Assembly (NCBI GenBank): GCA_902789225.1
Contig: CADANC010000001.1
Location: forward strand, 265,438 to 329,437
DNA: 64,000 nt
Direction: 5' to 3'
DNA from: an uncultured Erysipelotrichaceae bacterium
Lineage (GTDB): Bacteria; Bacillota_I; Bacilli_A; RF39; UBA660
The translations under genes and the position numbers were made by a program. This document shows positions 27,007 through 34,371 of the stretch, piece by piece. Under the pieces are notes generated by a model that did no database searches, was not told where the DNA came from, and worked only from the letters and a program-made list of their open reading frames with translations. How positions within the stretch are numbered: position 1 is the first letter of the stretch; every line of letters starts with the position of its first letter.

Positions 27007-27675
27007 CTACCTACAATTACTATCAGTAATAGTATCCATTTCTACTCCAAAATAAGGCAAGACATCCCATGAACTAACTTTTTCAACTTTTTTTTCCATA
27101 ATACCAAATTGTCCAGCCTTCAAATTAATATAATAATCATATTTATTATCTACTCTTACTATTTTAATATATCCTTCATAATTATTATCTAATTTAATAC
27201 CACCTATTTTTTCAATAGATTTAGTATCAAAAACTATATAATAAGCACCATCTATTTCATTACAAGAACTAAAATTATCATTATATTTATTTTTAATTAT
27301 AGAAACAATCTTATTAGCATCTTCAACTACTTTAGTTTGATAACTTTTTACTTTTCCAACAATTACACATAGTATTACTAAAAAGACTGCAAGAATAATC
27401 CATTTAGCAAACTTATTCATAATAGTGAAAAACAGTCCATTTACTTCATGAACTTTTTTCGTTTTTTCTTTAGTTTCTCCAACGTCGATATATTTATTTT
27501 TTCTCTTTAAAAAACTAAAAATACTCTTTTTATTATATTTTTTCAAATACTCATTTTGAGAATTATCATAATTAATGTATCCACAATGAACACAAAATCT
27601 ATCGGTAACTTTCATCTCAAATCCACATTTTGGACACATTATAGATGGAATACGATTATTATCATTTGTATCCAA
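27007..27675 (-). CDS. Zinc-ribbon single-pass membrane protein
   Basis: 222 aa from a TTG at 27675, chosen because GAGGTG lies 6 bases before it; a GTG three codons earlier is possible. The N-terminus is a zinc ribbon (CPKCGFEMK...FCVHCGYIN), then a basic linker, a membrane helix at about 90-108 and an outside domain related to that of the protein at 26191. A zinc ribbon inside and a sensor-like domain outside resemble many Firmicutes envelope proteins of unknown function. Starts 11 bp after the SGNH-like gene. Confidence 0.75.
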   Translation of the reverse strand: MDTNDNNRIPSIMCPKCGFEMKVTDRFCVHCGYINYDNSQNEYLKKYNKKSIFSFLKRKNKYIDVGETKEKTKKVHEVNGLFFTIMNKFAKWIILAVFLVILCVIVGKVKSYQTKVVEDANKIVSIIKNKYNDNFSSCNEIDGAYYIVFDTKSIEKIGGIKLDNNYEGYIKIVRVDNKYDYYINLKAGQFGIMEKKVEKVSSWDVLPYFGVEMDTITDSNCR

Positions 27676-27686
27676 GCAAATCACCT

Positions 27687-28892
27687 CTAACTAATATACT
27701 TACTAAGCTCTTTAGTAACTACACTATATCCTTCTTCATTAAGATTTAATCCATCTTTACTATAATCTTCACTTAAATAACCATCTTCATTTATAAGAGA
27801 AGAATATAAATCAATATAAGTAATTTTGTTTTCTTCACATAAAATCTTAATACCTTCATTTAAGTTAGAAATAGTTTCATTATTTCTACTTTTACTAGAA
27901 TTTCCTACAGGAAGTACAGAAAGAACATAAATATTAGATAAACTTCTATTATTTTTTATAACATCAACTATACCACCTATATTAGTAAGAATTTCTTCAT
28001 TAGATAAATCTTTTAGATAATCATTACTACCTATAGAAATAAATATATCACTAGGATTATAAACTAATGCTCTAGCTTTAATATCTTTAAGTAATGCAGC
28101 ACTAGTATCATCTTCATCAGAAGAATTAACTACATTTTCTTCGCTAATATATTTAGTTAAATCATAATTAGAAAATACATGATCACCTAAGAAAACATAA
28201 TTCTTATCAACAATTTTTACTTCTTTTTCAACAACTTTTTCTTTTACCTTAACTTTATTAATATCATTTCTAAAATATAGATATGTTAATAAACCTCCTA
28301 ATAACAAGAAAAATATACATAAAAATAATTTTCCTAAGAATTTACCAAAACTATGAGTTTTAATAGGCTTATCGGCCTTATTCAAATCTTCTTTTAATTC
28401 TTTAGATTTAACTTTTCCCTCAACAAAACTAGTATCAAGAGATTTAATATCTTTTAATCTATTATCATCAAAATCAAAATCATATAAGTTAGTATCTCCA
28501 GGATTATTATGAATTTCTTGAGAATTATCCAATTCCTTAATTTTCTTAGCTATTTCAGAAGCATCATCATCATTTATAATTCTCTCATCTTTATCATAAA
28601 GATCATCATCTTCATAGTCATCATATGAATCATTTTCTCTAGAATACTCTTGATCAACATAGTCATCTTCTTTAATATCATCAATTATTTCTTGAGTATA
28701 ATTTAACTCATTTTTTTTAACTCTACTAGTTAAAATATCTCTATCTTCATCAAGAACTCTTTCTCTAGCTTCTTCAATTAAATCTTTAGTATCATTAATA
28801 TTTTTATCAATCTTTTTAGTAGTAGTTTTTTTTGTAGTTTTTGTAGTACTTCTCTTAGTAGTACCTTTCTTTTTAGTTGTCTCTTTAGCCAT
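27687..28892 (-). CDS. Membrane-anchored SGNH-fold protein lacking catalytic residues
   Basis: 401 aa from the ATG at 28892, which has GGAGGTG upstream. The N-terminal 180 residues are cytoplasmic: Lys/Thr-rich at first (KKGTTKRSTTKTTKK), then very acidic. A membrane helix at about 187-207 and a short coiled region lead to an outside SGNH/GDSL domain (230-401). Block I reads FLGDHVFSNYDL, with His238 in place of the nucleophile Ser; block III ISIGSND is intact; block V reads DGLNLNEEGY, with Asn383 in place of His. So hydrolase activity is unlikely and binding or scaffolding is more probable. First of three genes with the paralogous membrane proteins. Confidence 0.85.
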   Translation of the reverse strand: MAKETTKKKGTTKRSTTKTTKKTTTKKIDKNINDTKDLIEEARERVLDEDRDILTSRVKKNELNYTQEIIDDIKEDDYVDQEYSRENDSYDDYEDDDLYDKDERIINDDDASEIAKKIKELDNSQEIHNNPGDTNLYDFDFDDNRLKDIKSLDTSFVEGKVKSKELKEDLNKADKPIKTHSFGKFLGKLFLCIFFLLLGGLLTYLYFRNDINKVKVKEKVVEKEVKIVDKNYVFLGDHVFSNYDLTKYISEENVVNSSDEDDTSAALLKDIKARALVYNPSDIFISIGSNDYLKDLSNEEILTNIGGIVDVIKNNRSLSNIYVLSVLPVGNSSKSRNNETISNLNEGIKILCEENKITYIDLYSSLINEDGYLSEDYSKDGLNLNEEGYSVVTKELSKYIS

Positions 28893-28977
28893 ATTTACAC
28901 CTCCAGACACAATCCTAATACTAAGACTATTATATACTATTTATAAATAAAAAGATATAAATATAAAAAAAGTTTAC

Positions 28978-29008
28978 AAAAAAAAAGAAATTAATCAAAT
29001 TTCTTTTT
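28978..29008 (-). terminator. Terminator of the adhesin-sortase operon
   Basis: AAAAGAAATT / AATTTCTTTT stem followed by nine T on the minus strand, overlapping the end of the polytopic membrane protein gene. Confidence 0.8.
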
Positions 29009-29563
29009 AAAGTATATATATAGTTTATAAAACATAGTATAAATAAACCAAATCAGTAATAATAGATTACTAATTTGAACTAAACTAAGTATTGTATTAT
29101 TAGTATATAGTTGTTTCATATCACTTAACTCAATACCATTAGAAGCACTAAGTGTAACAAATAATAAGAATAAAAAATATATACCTACAAAGAAAATATA
29201 ATTAAATATTTTCTTAAACATAGTCATTTTCTTACTAAAAACAGTTACCATAATCATAACAGAAACAAATAATATTATGAAAAAATAAACTATAGTAGAA
29301 GGAAAATATATATATTTCATAATAGACTTAAATAATGATCTAAATGAATAAGAAACATAATCTCCATAACTAAGAAATACTCCTAAAAATAAACCAATAA
29401 ATATAGCAAAAAAGCCTATATTTATAAATATGTTTTTTCTTTTTAAATTAAGAATTAAAAGAATAAACAAAAGTAAACAAAAAATAAACAATTCTAAAGT
29501 AATATATGAAGAAAACATATATTTAATAACAAACCACATCTTATCAAGTAAAGAACTGTTCAT
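28991..29563 (-). CDS. Polytopic membrane protein, unknown function
   Basis: 190 aa with about five membrane segments (about 18-40, 45-68, 83-108, 118-140 and 158-182) and short basic loops; the C-terminus IYFKKKFD is basic. It lies 13 bp after the sortase gene and closes the adhesin-sortase operon. No motif is recognised. An accessory role in export or anchoring of the adhesin is possible but only inferred from position. Confidence 0.7.
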   Translation of the reverse strand: MNSSLLDKMWFVIKYMFSSYITLELFIFCLLLFILLILNLKRKNIFINIGFFAIFIGLFLGVFLSYGDYVSYSFRSLFKSIMKYIYFPSTIVYFFIILFVSVMIMVTVFSKKMTMFKKIFNYIFFVGIYFLFLLFVTLSASNGIELSDMKQLYTNNTILSLVQISNLLLLIWFIYTMFYKLYIYFKKKFD

Positions 29564-29576
29564 AATTTCACCCCAA

Positions 29577-30233
29577 TTATTCTAATTCTGCAACATAAAT
29601 AGTTTGATGATTATTATCATCTTTAGTACATGTAATTAAAGTAAGACAAGTCTTAGACTCATTTCTAATTACATCAACCCATCCAACTTTATCAACATTA
29701 TATATATTAACAATTCTATAATTATATACATTACCATTATAAGTAACACTAGCAGTATCACCAATATTTAATTTATATAAAGTTCTAAAATATGAATTGT
29801 AACCTGTACCTGAATGTGCAACTAATATTAAATTACCATTTTGTACGTCAGGTAAATCAGATCCAGGTAAAAACATAACATTATATTTTATATCATTATA
29901 TTTATTATCAGTATTATAAAATCCTCTTTTTAAATGAATTTTAGGTATCTCTAAAACTCCTAAATATTTACTGTAATCAATTGGCTTTTCCTCTTCCTCT
30001 GGTTTTGTGGTTACAGCAACTTCCTCAGTAATAGGAACATCTTCAACCACTTGAACATTTTCTTCAGAAAATAGAATTAGCATATCAGAATAAAGTTCAT
30101 TCCTAATATCAACTAATTTAGGCCAATTAAGAGCAACAATTCCTCCAAAAACAAGTAAAGAGCCAAATAACATTATCTGGCTCTTTTTTAATTTGTTTTT
30201 ATTGTTGTGTTTGTGTTTTTTGTTTTCTAACAT
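29577..30233 (-). CDS. Sortase, probably dedicated to the upstream VPDTA protein
   Basis: 218 aa. A basic N-terminus is followed by a membrane helix (about 19-37), a linker rich in Val, Pro and Glu, and a sortase domain starting YLGVLEIPKIHLKRGFYN. His140 (VAHSGTG) and Cys202 (LTLITC) are present. The residue matching the catalytic Arg of other sortases appears to be Gln210 (HQTIYVAEL against KRKIFVA in S. aureus SrtA), which is unusual. It overlaps the adhesin gene by 35 bp, so translation is likely coupled. The fold is closer to class A/D than to B; class not settled. Confidence 0.85.
   Translation of the reverse strand: MLENKKHKHNNKNKLKKSQIMLFGSLLVFGGIVALNWPKLVDIRNELYSDMLILFSEENVQVVEDVPITEEVAVTTKPEEEEKPIDYSKYLGVLEIPKIHLKRGFYNTDNKYNDIKYNVMFLPGSDLPDVQNGNLILVAHSGTGYNSYFRTLYKLNIGDTASVTYNGNVYNYRIVNIYNVDKVGWVDVIRNESKTCLTLITCTKDDNNHQTIYVAELE
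30157..30186. other. Strong hairpin inside the sortase start region
   Basis: AAAGAGCCA / TGGCTCTTT with a mostly paired inner part lies about 47 bases into the sortase gene, just after the adhesin stop. On the plus strand it is followed by seven T and looks like a terminator; on the coding strand the T run is poor (TTTAC). It may act as an attenuator or mRNA stabiliser between adhesin and sortase, or end antisense transcripts. Confidence 0.4.
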
Positions 30234-31473
30234 TTATATATAAGATACCTAATCCAGATAACAATACAATTAAACCAACAATATAAATTGTTCCAGAGAT
30301 ATCTGTAGCAGTATCAGGAACTTTAACTATAGAAAAGTCTAAACCTTTACTTACTTCTTTAGGAAGAGTACCTAACATAGTTACAGTTTGATGACCATTA
30401 GCTTTATAATAGTATCCACTGATTACATCAAATTTATAATTAAATACTAATGTAACATTTTTCTTTTCAGTAGAAACTGCATCTTTTGGAACATAAATTC
30501 TAAAATGATCATATGAAGCTAGAGAAATATTAGTTAAATCTTTAATTTCATTACAATCACCACTTGAAGGACAACCATATAACTTAGCATTATCAATTCC
30601 ATTTAATGAAGCAGCAACTGAACTACTACTAGCACCTAATGTTTCAACATTAATCTTACCAGTTCTGTAGAAATCACCAGATTCAGTCCATTGAGAATTT
30701 CCTTCATTAGCAACGCTTAAGTTAATTGAAACGTCATCTAAAGTTCCTTCTTTAGTTAATGCTTCACTTACAGCTGCACTAACTCCATAATGATTAAACC
30801 ATGAATCTCCACCTGGACAATTATAAACTTCCGCATAATCCCCATCATTTGATGAAACTGAAGTAGAAGATTTTATAGCTTCATAATCGAAATCACCTAC
30901 ATACATTTCAGGATTAGAAGGTCCCAATTTTTCAGCTTGATAAGCCCAAACAGCATTTTGTCTTACCCAAGCAGCAATATCTTCACCACTACAAGCATTT
31001 GATGTACAACCAAATTTGTTATTTGAAGAATAATCGTTTTCAATTCTTGCACCAATTTCATCTAATCTTTGAATTAAATAAATTAGTCCAGCATCATTAA
31101 TGCTTCCATCTTGATTTAAAGTAGCTCCATTACCACCATAACCTACTCCATATTCTAGACAAATTCCACGAGCAGTACCACTAGACTCGCCACTAGCTCC
31201 ACCATATTGTAATTTAAATAAGAAAGTAGCAACACTAGCATTATTACCCTTCAAATGTTTATCAACACTTAATGCCTTAACAGATTCAGGCAATGTTTCT
31301 AGACTTTCATATGAATAAGATGGTTTAAATGCAACTACTAATAATATTGAAGCTATAGCGATAAAAGCAATTGCAAAACTTAAACCAACTGTAACATTTA
31401 ACATATTAAATGTCTTTTTTGTTTGTCTTGTTTGTTTTTGGTTTTGATTGTTTTCCATATAAATTTTTTCCAT
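30199..31473 (-). CDS. Probable thioester-domain surface adhesin with VPDTA signal
   Basis: 424 aa. Residues 1-50 hold a long cytoplasmic lead and a signal/anchor helix (about 28-49). Residues about 75-235 look like a thioester (TQXA) domain: Cys105 (GICLEYG) and Gln172 in RQNAVW, which resembles TQxAIW. Such domains form an internal Cys-Gln thioester that can bind host proteins covalently. A beta-rich part follows, and the end is VPDTA (385-389), a hydrophobic helix and RKQKTQTQQ. The signal is not a standard LPxTG, so the adjacent sortase is the likely partner. Confidence 0.75.
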   Translation of the reverse strand: MEKIYMENNQNQKQTRQTKKTFNMLNVTVGLSFAIAFIAIASILLVVAFKPSYSYESLETLPESVKALSVDKHLKGNNASVATFLFKLQYGGASGESSGTARGICLEYGVGYGGNGATLNQDGSINDAGLIYLIQRLDEIGARIENDYSSNNKFGCTSNACSGEDIAAWVRQNAVWAYQAEKLGPSNPEMYVGDFDYEAIKSSTSVSSNDGDYAEVYNCPGGDSWFNHYGVSAAVSEALTKEGTLDDVSINLSVANEGNSQWTESGDFYRTGKINVETLGASSSSVAASLNGIDNAKLYGCPSSGDCNEIKDLTNISLASYDHFRIYVPKDAVSTEKKNVTLVFNYKFDVISGYYYKANGHQTVTMLGTLPKEVSKGLDFSIVKVPDTATDISGTIYIVGLIVLLSGLGILYINVRKQKTQTQQ

Positions 31474-31497
31474 AAATTCACCTTACCTTATGAAAAC

Positions 31498-31503
31498 ATT
31501 ATA
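31498..31503 (-). promoter_or_regulatory. Extended -10 promoter of the adhesin operon
   Basis: TGATATAAT on the minus strand, about 25 bp from the adhesin ATG. A -35 (TTGATT) is visible but only 15 bp away, so the extended -10 probably carries most of the strength. Confidence 0.6.
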
Positions 31504-31540
31504 TCATAAATTTTAATTAATCAAATAGTTTTTATAAAAA

Positions 31541-32764
31541 TTAACTAATTTCAATTAATTCCTTTACACTTTTAATTCTCATATCTTTATTTATATATAG
31601 TGTAGCAAGCAATTCTCCTCTTTTTACTTTATCACCTAATTGCTTATTTAATTTAATTCCTACACCATAATCAATCTTATCATCTAGCTTAGTTCTTCCA
31701 GCACCTAATTTAACAGAAAGTTTACCAAATTCCAAAGCATCAATCTTTGTAATTTTACCACTCTTATAGGCTCTAATATGTTTAGTCTTCTTAGAAACTT
31801 TCAATTTATTGATGTCTCCACCTTGAGACTTAACCAAATCTAAAAACTTACCATAAGCCAATCCACTATCAATTGAGTTTTTAACTTCCATTAAAGCTTC
31901 TTTCTTACTTATATTTTTTCCTAAGCTGATCATCTCACTAGCTAAGTCATAACAAACATCTACTAAATGAGTGTTTAGTTCTTTGCCTCGTAAAACATCA
32001 ATTGCTTCTTGAACTTCCAAAGCATTACCAATGTTATAACCTAAAGGTGTATTCATATCATTAATAATTACACTTACATTTCTATTATAAATTCTTCCAA
32101 TTTCAATCATTAATTCTTTTAACTTATTAGCATCTTTCATGTTAGAAATAAGCGCACCATTGCCAACTTTTAAATCAATAACTATTGAATCAGCACCACT
32201 TGCTATTTTCTTACTCATAATAGAAGATGCTATTAAACCAATACTAGAAACAGTACCAGTAACATCTCTAAGCGCATAAATCATTTTATCCATAGGAACT
32301 AAATTAGCAGTTTGACTACTTATAACAACACCTATATCTTTAGCTTGTTTTAATATTTCTTTTTCACTTAGATCAACTCTAAATCCAGGAATAGATTCTA
32401 ACTTATCAATAGTACCACCTGTATAGCCTAATCCTTTTCCACTCATTTTAATAACATTAACACCACAAGAAGCAACAATAGGAGCAATTATTAAAGTAGT
32501 CTTGTCACCAATACCACCAGTAGAATGTTTATCAACCAAAGGTCCATTTAATTTATAATTAAGAACATCACCACTATCAATAAATATTTTAGTAAGAGCA
32601 TAAACTTCCTCATCTGTTAATCCGTTAATACATATAGCCATTAATAAACTACTCATTTGATAATCAGCTATTTTCCCATCTAAATAACCTTCAAAAAAAT
32701 CTCTTAATTCAACAAAACTTAATTCTTCCCCCAACCTTTTCTTATTAATAATATCTACTATCAT
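31541..32764 (-). CDS. pdp: Pyrimidine-nucleoside phosphorylase
   Basis: 407 aa from the ATG at 32764, which follows GAAAGGA; an upstream in-frame start lacks a site. It splits uridine, thymidine and deoxyuridine with phosphate. DKHSTGGIGDKTTLI, MSGKGLGYTGGTIDKLESIPG and LKVGNGAL are signatures of the thymidine/pyrimidine phosphorylase family; the shortened C-terminal domain is slightly below the usual 430 residues. It follows a GNAT gene by 1 bp and tdk lies upstream, a nucleoside salvage cluster. Whether it prefers thymidine (deoA) cannot be told from sequence alone. Confidence 0.93.
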   Translation of the reverse strand: MIVDIINKKRLGEELSFVELRDFFEGYLDGKIADYQMSSLLMAICINGLTDEEVYALTKIFIDSGDVLNYKLNGPLVDKHSTGGIGDKTTLIIAPIVASCGVNVIKMSGKGLGYTGGTIDKLESIPGFRVDLSEKEILKQAKDIGVVISSQTANLVPMDKMIYALRDVTGTVSSIGLIASSIMSKKIASGADSIVIDLKVGNGALISNMKDANKLKELMIEIGRIYNRNVSVIINDMNTPLGYNIGNALEVQEAIDVLRGKELNTHLVDVCYDLASEMISLGKNISKKEALMEVKNSIDSGLAYGKFLDLVKSQGGDINKLKVSKKTKHIRAYKSGKITKIDALEFGKLSVKLGAGRTKLDDKIDYGVGIKLNKQLGDKVKRGELLATLYINKDMRIKSVKELIEIS

Positions 32765-32765
32765 C

Positions 32766-33158
32766 CTAATTATTCCTTTCAAATAGATTAGTTCCATATA
32801 TTTCAAAGCCTAAATCTAAATACATTTTATTTGCAGCTTCTCTCTTCGGATTTGAATCTAATTTAATCATTTTACAATCACTACATCTCTCTATAGTATC
32901 AATAACCATCTGTTTTCCATATCCGTGACCCCTATAATCAGGATCAATACAAACAAAATTTATCCAAGCATATTTAAAATTCTTAATAACATCAAAATCT
33001 CTAGTAACATTTAAATATCCTACAACCATTCCATCAACTTCATATACCAAACTCTCAACATTAGAAGATGTATGAACTTTTTCTATATTCATATCAAACG
33101 AACTATCTATTATCTTTTTAACAGCCAAAAAATCATTATCATTATATTCTCTTAACAT
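32766..33158 (-). CDS. GNAT family N-acetyltransferase
   Basis: 130 aa from the ATG at 33158, which follows AGGTGATTAT. The acetyl-CoA loop is seen in CIDPDYRGHGYGKQMVIDTI (Arg/Gln-x-x-Gly-x-Gly/Ala type) and the C-terminal NKMYLDLGFEIYG is typical. Substrate unknown. It is between tdk and pdp and would be co-transcribed with pdp. Confidence 0.9.
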   Translation of the reverse strand: MLREYNDNDFLAVKKIIDSSFDMNIEKVHTSSNVESLVYEVDGMVVGYLNVTRDFDVIKNFKYAWINFVCIDPDYRGHGYGKQMVIDTIERCSDCKMIKLDSNPKREAANKMYLDLGFEIYGTNLFERNN

Positions 33159-33192
33159 ATAATCACCTATTATCATTTTATCACACAAATAA

Positions 33193-33221
33193 AAAAATAA
33201 GAATTAATCGTTCTTATTTTT
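33193..33221 (-). terminator. Terminator of tdk
   Basis: AAAATAAGAA / TTCTTATTTT stem with flanking A and T runs at the end of tdk, minus strand. Confidence 0.75.
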
Positions 33222-33812
33222 AACAAGTTTTTTAACTTTCTTTAAATAACATCTAGGACACATAGATTTATAAGTTACTTCATCAAAACCATCTATCGCA
33301 ACTTGATCTCCATCAACAGTAAATTTATCATTTACAAATCTAGCATTCATTGTAGCCTTTTTTCCACACTCACATATTGTCTTCATTTCTTCAATTGATG
33401 ATGCTAATTCAAGTAATCTAGTTGCTCCAGGAAAACCATTACCTTTAAAATCTGTTCTAAGTCCATAACATATTACAGGAATATCTTCCATAGCAGATAA
33501 TTCAAACAAATCCTCAACCTGCTTTGGTTGTAAAAATTGAGCTTCATCTACCAATATGCATGATAGTTTTTGTTTTTTTTCATTCACATCATCATGTACT
33601 AAATCAATAATAGATTCATCAGGAGTAACTAGATAATCTACCTCTCTTGAAGAACCTAGTCTAGAAACAACACTTTTTCCACCTTTTTTGTCAATAGAAG
33701 GTTTTAATAATATTACATTCATTCCTCTTTCATTATAATTATAAGCAACTTGTAAAAGTGAAGTTGTTTTTCCACAATTCATTGCTCCATATCTAAAATA
33801 TAATTTTGCCAT
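33204..33812 (-). CDS. tdk: Thymidine kinase (type II)
   Basis: 202 aa. It phosphorylates thymidine with ATP. P-loop YGAMNCGKTTSLLQ at the N-terminus, Walker B ILVDEAQFL with the catalytic Glu nearby, four zinc-binding Cys (CECGKK and CPRCYLKK) and the lasso region MNARF, all as in TK1-like enzymes. A GGTGATAAA site precedes the ATG. It heads the salvage cluster with pdp. Confidence 0.97.
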   Translation of the reverse strand: MAKLYFRYGAMNCGKTTSLLQVAYNYNERGMNVILLKPSIDKKGGKSVVSRLGSSREVDYLVTPDESIIDLVHDDVNEKKQKLSCILVDEAQFLQPKQVEDLFELSAMEDIPVICYGLRTDFKGNGFPGATRLLELASSIEEMKTICECGKKATMNARFVNDKFTVDGDQVAIDGFDEVTYKSMCPRCYLKKVKKLVKNKND

Positions 33813-33961
33813 TTTATCACCTAAAAAAAATATATCACAAATATTTTTTCACATCTTATAAATTTACATATTAAATTAAATTATTTTTTCAATTAATCTT
33901 TTTATATATGGAAAAACAGCAATTGCATATAATGTCCATTTACATTTAACATTTTGTTAAT

Positions 33962-33990
33962 TTGTCAACAACTTTACTATGCGGTAGTAT
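33962..33990 (+). promoter_or_regulatory. Promoter of the short ssb gene
   Basis: TTGTCA (33962-33967) and TAGTAT (33985-33990) are 17 bp apart. Transcription should start near 33997, giving an 18-base leader that contains the ribosome site. The 150 bp between tdk and this promoter hold nothing else I can name. Confidence 0.65.
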
Positions 33991-34014
33991 ACACTTTCGA
34001 AAGGAGGTGTAAAT

Positions 34015-34359
34015 ATCCTTAATCAAGTAATATTAGTAGGTAGATTAACCCGAGATCTTCAAGTAAACAAATCAAAAAATGGCAGTAAAGTAACAACCAT
34101 CCCTCTAGCAATTCCTCGCAGTTTTAAAAACATCGAAGGAGTCTATGAAACAGATTTTATAGATTGTCTAGCCTTCGATAACATAGCAGAAAATACTGAA
34201 CAATATTGTAAAAAAGGAGATATCATTGGTGTAAAGGGAAGACTACAATCTAGACAAATAGAAGAAGAAGGCGTAAAAAAGAACATAATGGAAATTATAT
34301 CCGAAAAAGTTACATTTCTAAGCACTAAAAAAGAAGAAGAAAAAGAAGAAAAGTCCTAA
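34015..34359 (+). CDS. ssb: Single-stranded DNA-binding protein, short form, ATC start
   Basis: 114 aa. The OB fold is clear: LNQVILVGRLTRDLQV, then YETDFIDCLAF, KKGDIIGVKGRLQSR and a last strand ending EKVTFL. Bacterial SSBs begin MLNQV, and the codon in the Met position is ATC (34015-34017), with AAAGGAGG seven bases upstream. No ATG, GTG or TTG is in frame before the C-terminal third. The acidic tip (DDxPF) that recruits partners is missing; the tail is KKEEEKEEKS, so it resembles the short SsbB of Bacillus. Non-AUG initiation would keep the level low; a mutation or sequencing error is the alternative. Confidence 0.88.
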   Translation: MLNQVILVGRLTRDLQVNKSKNGSKVTTIPLAIPRSFKNIEGVYETDFIDCLAFDNIAENTEQYCKKGDIIGVKGRLQSRQIEEEGVKKNIMEIISEKVTFLSTKKEEEKEEKS

Positions 34360-34371
34360 TCAGGACTTTTT
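34350..34371 (+). terminator. Bidirectional terminator between ssb and sufB
   Basis: AAAGTCCTAATCAGGACTTT hairpin with a T tail on the plus strand and an A/T-rich 5' side; serves the convergent ssb and suf genes. Confidence 0.85.

Noticed and set aside
34143-34325. Minus-strand 60-codon frame
   Set aside because: It is the antisense shadow of ssb.
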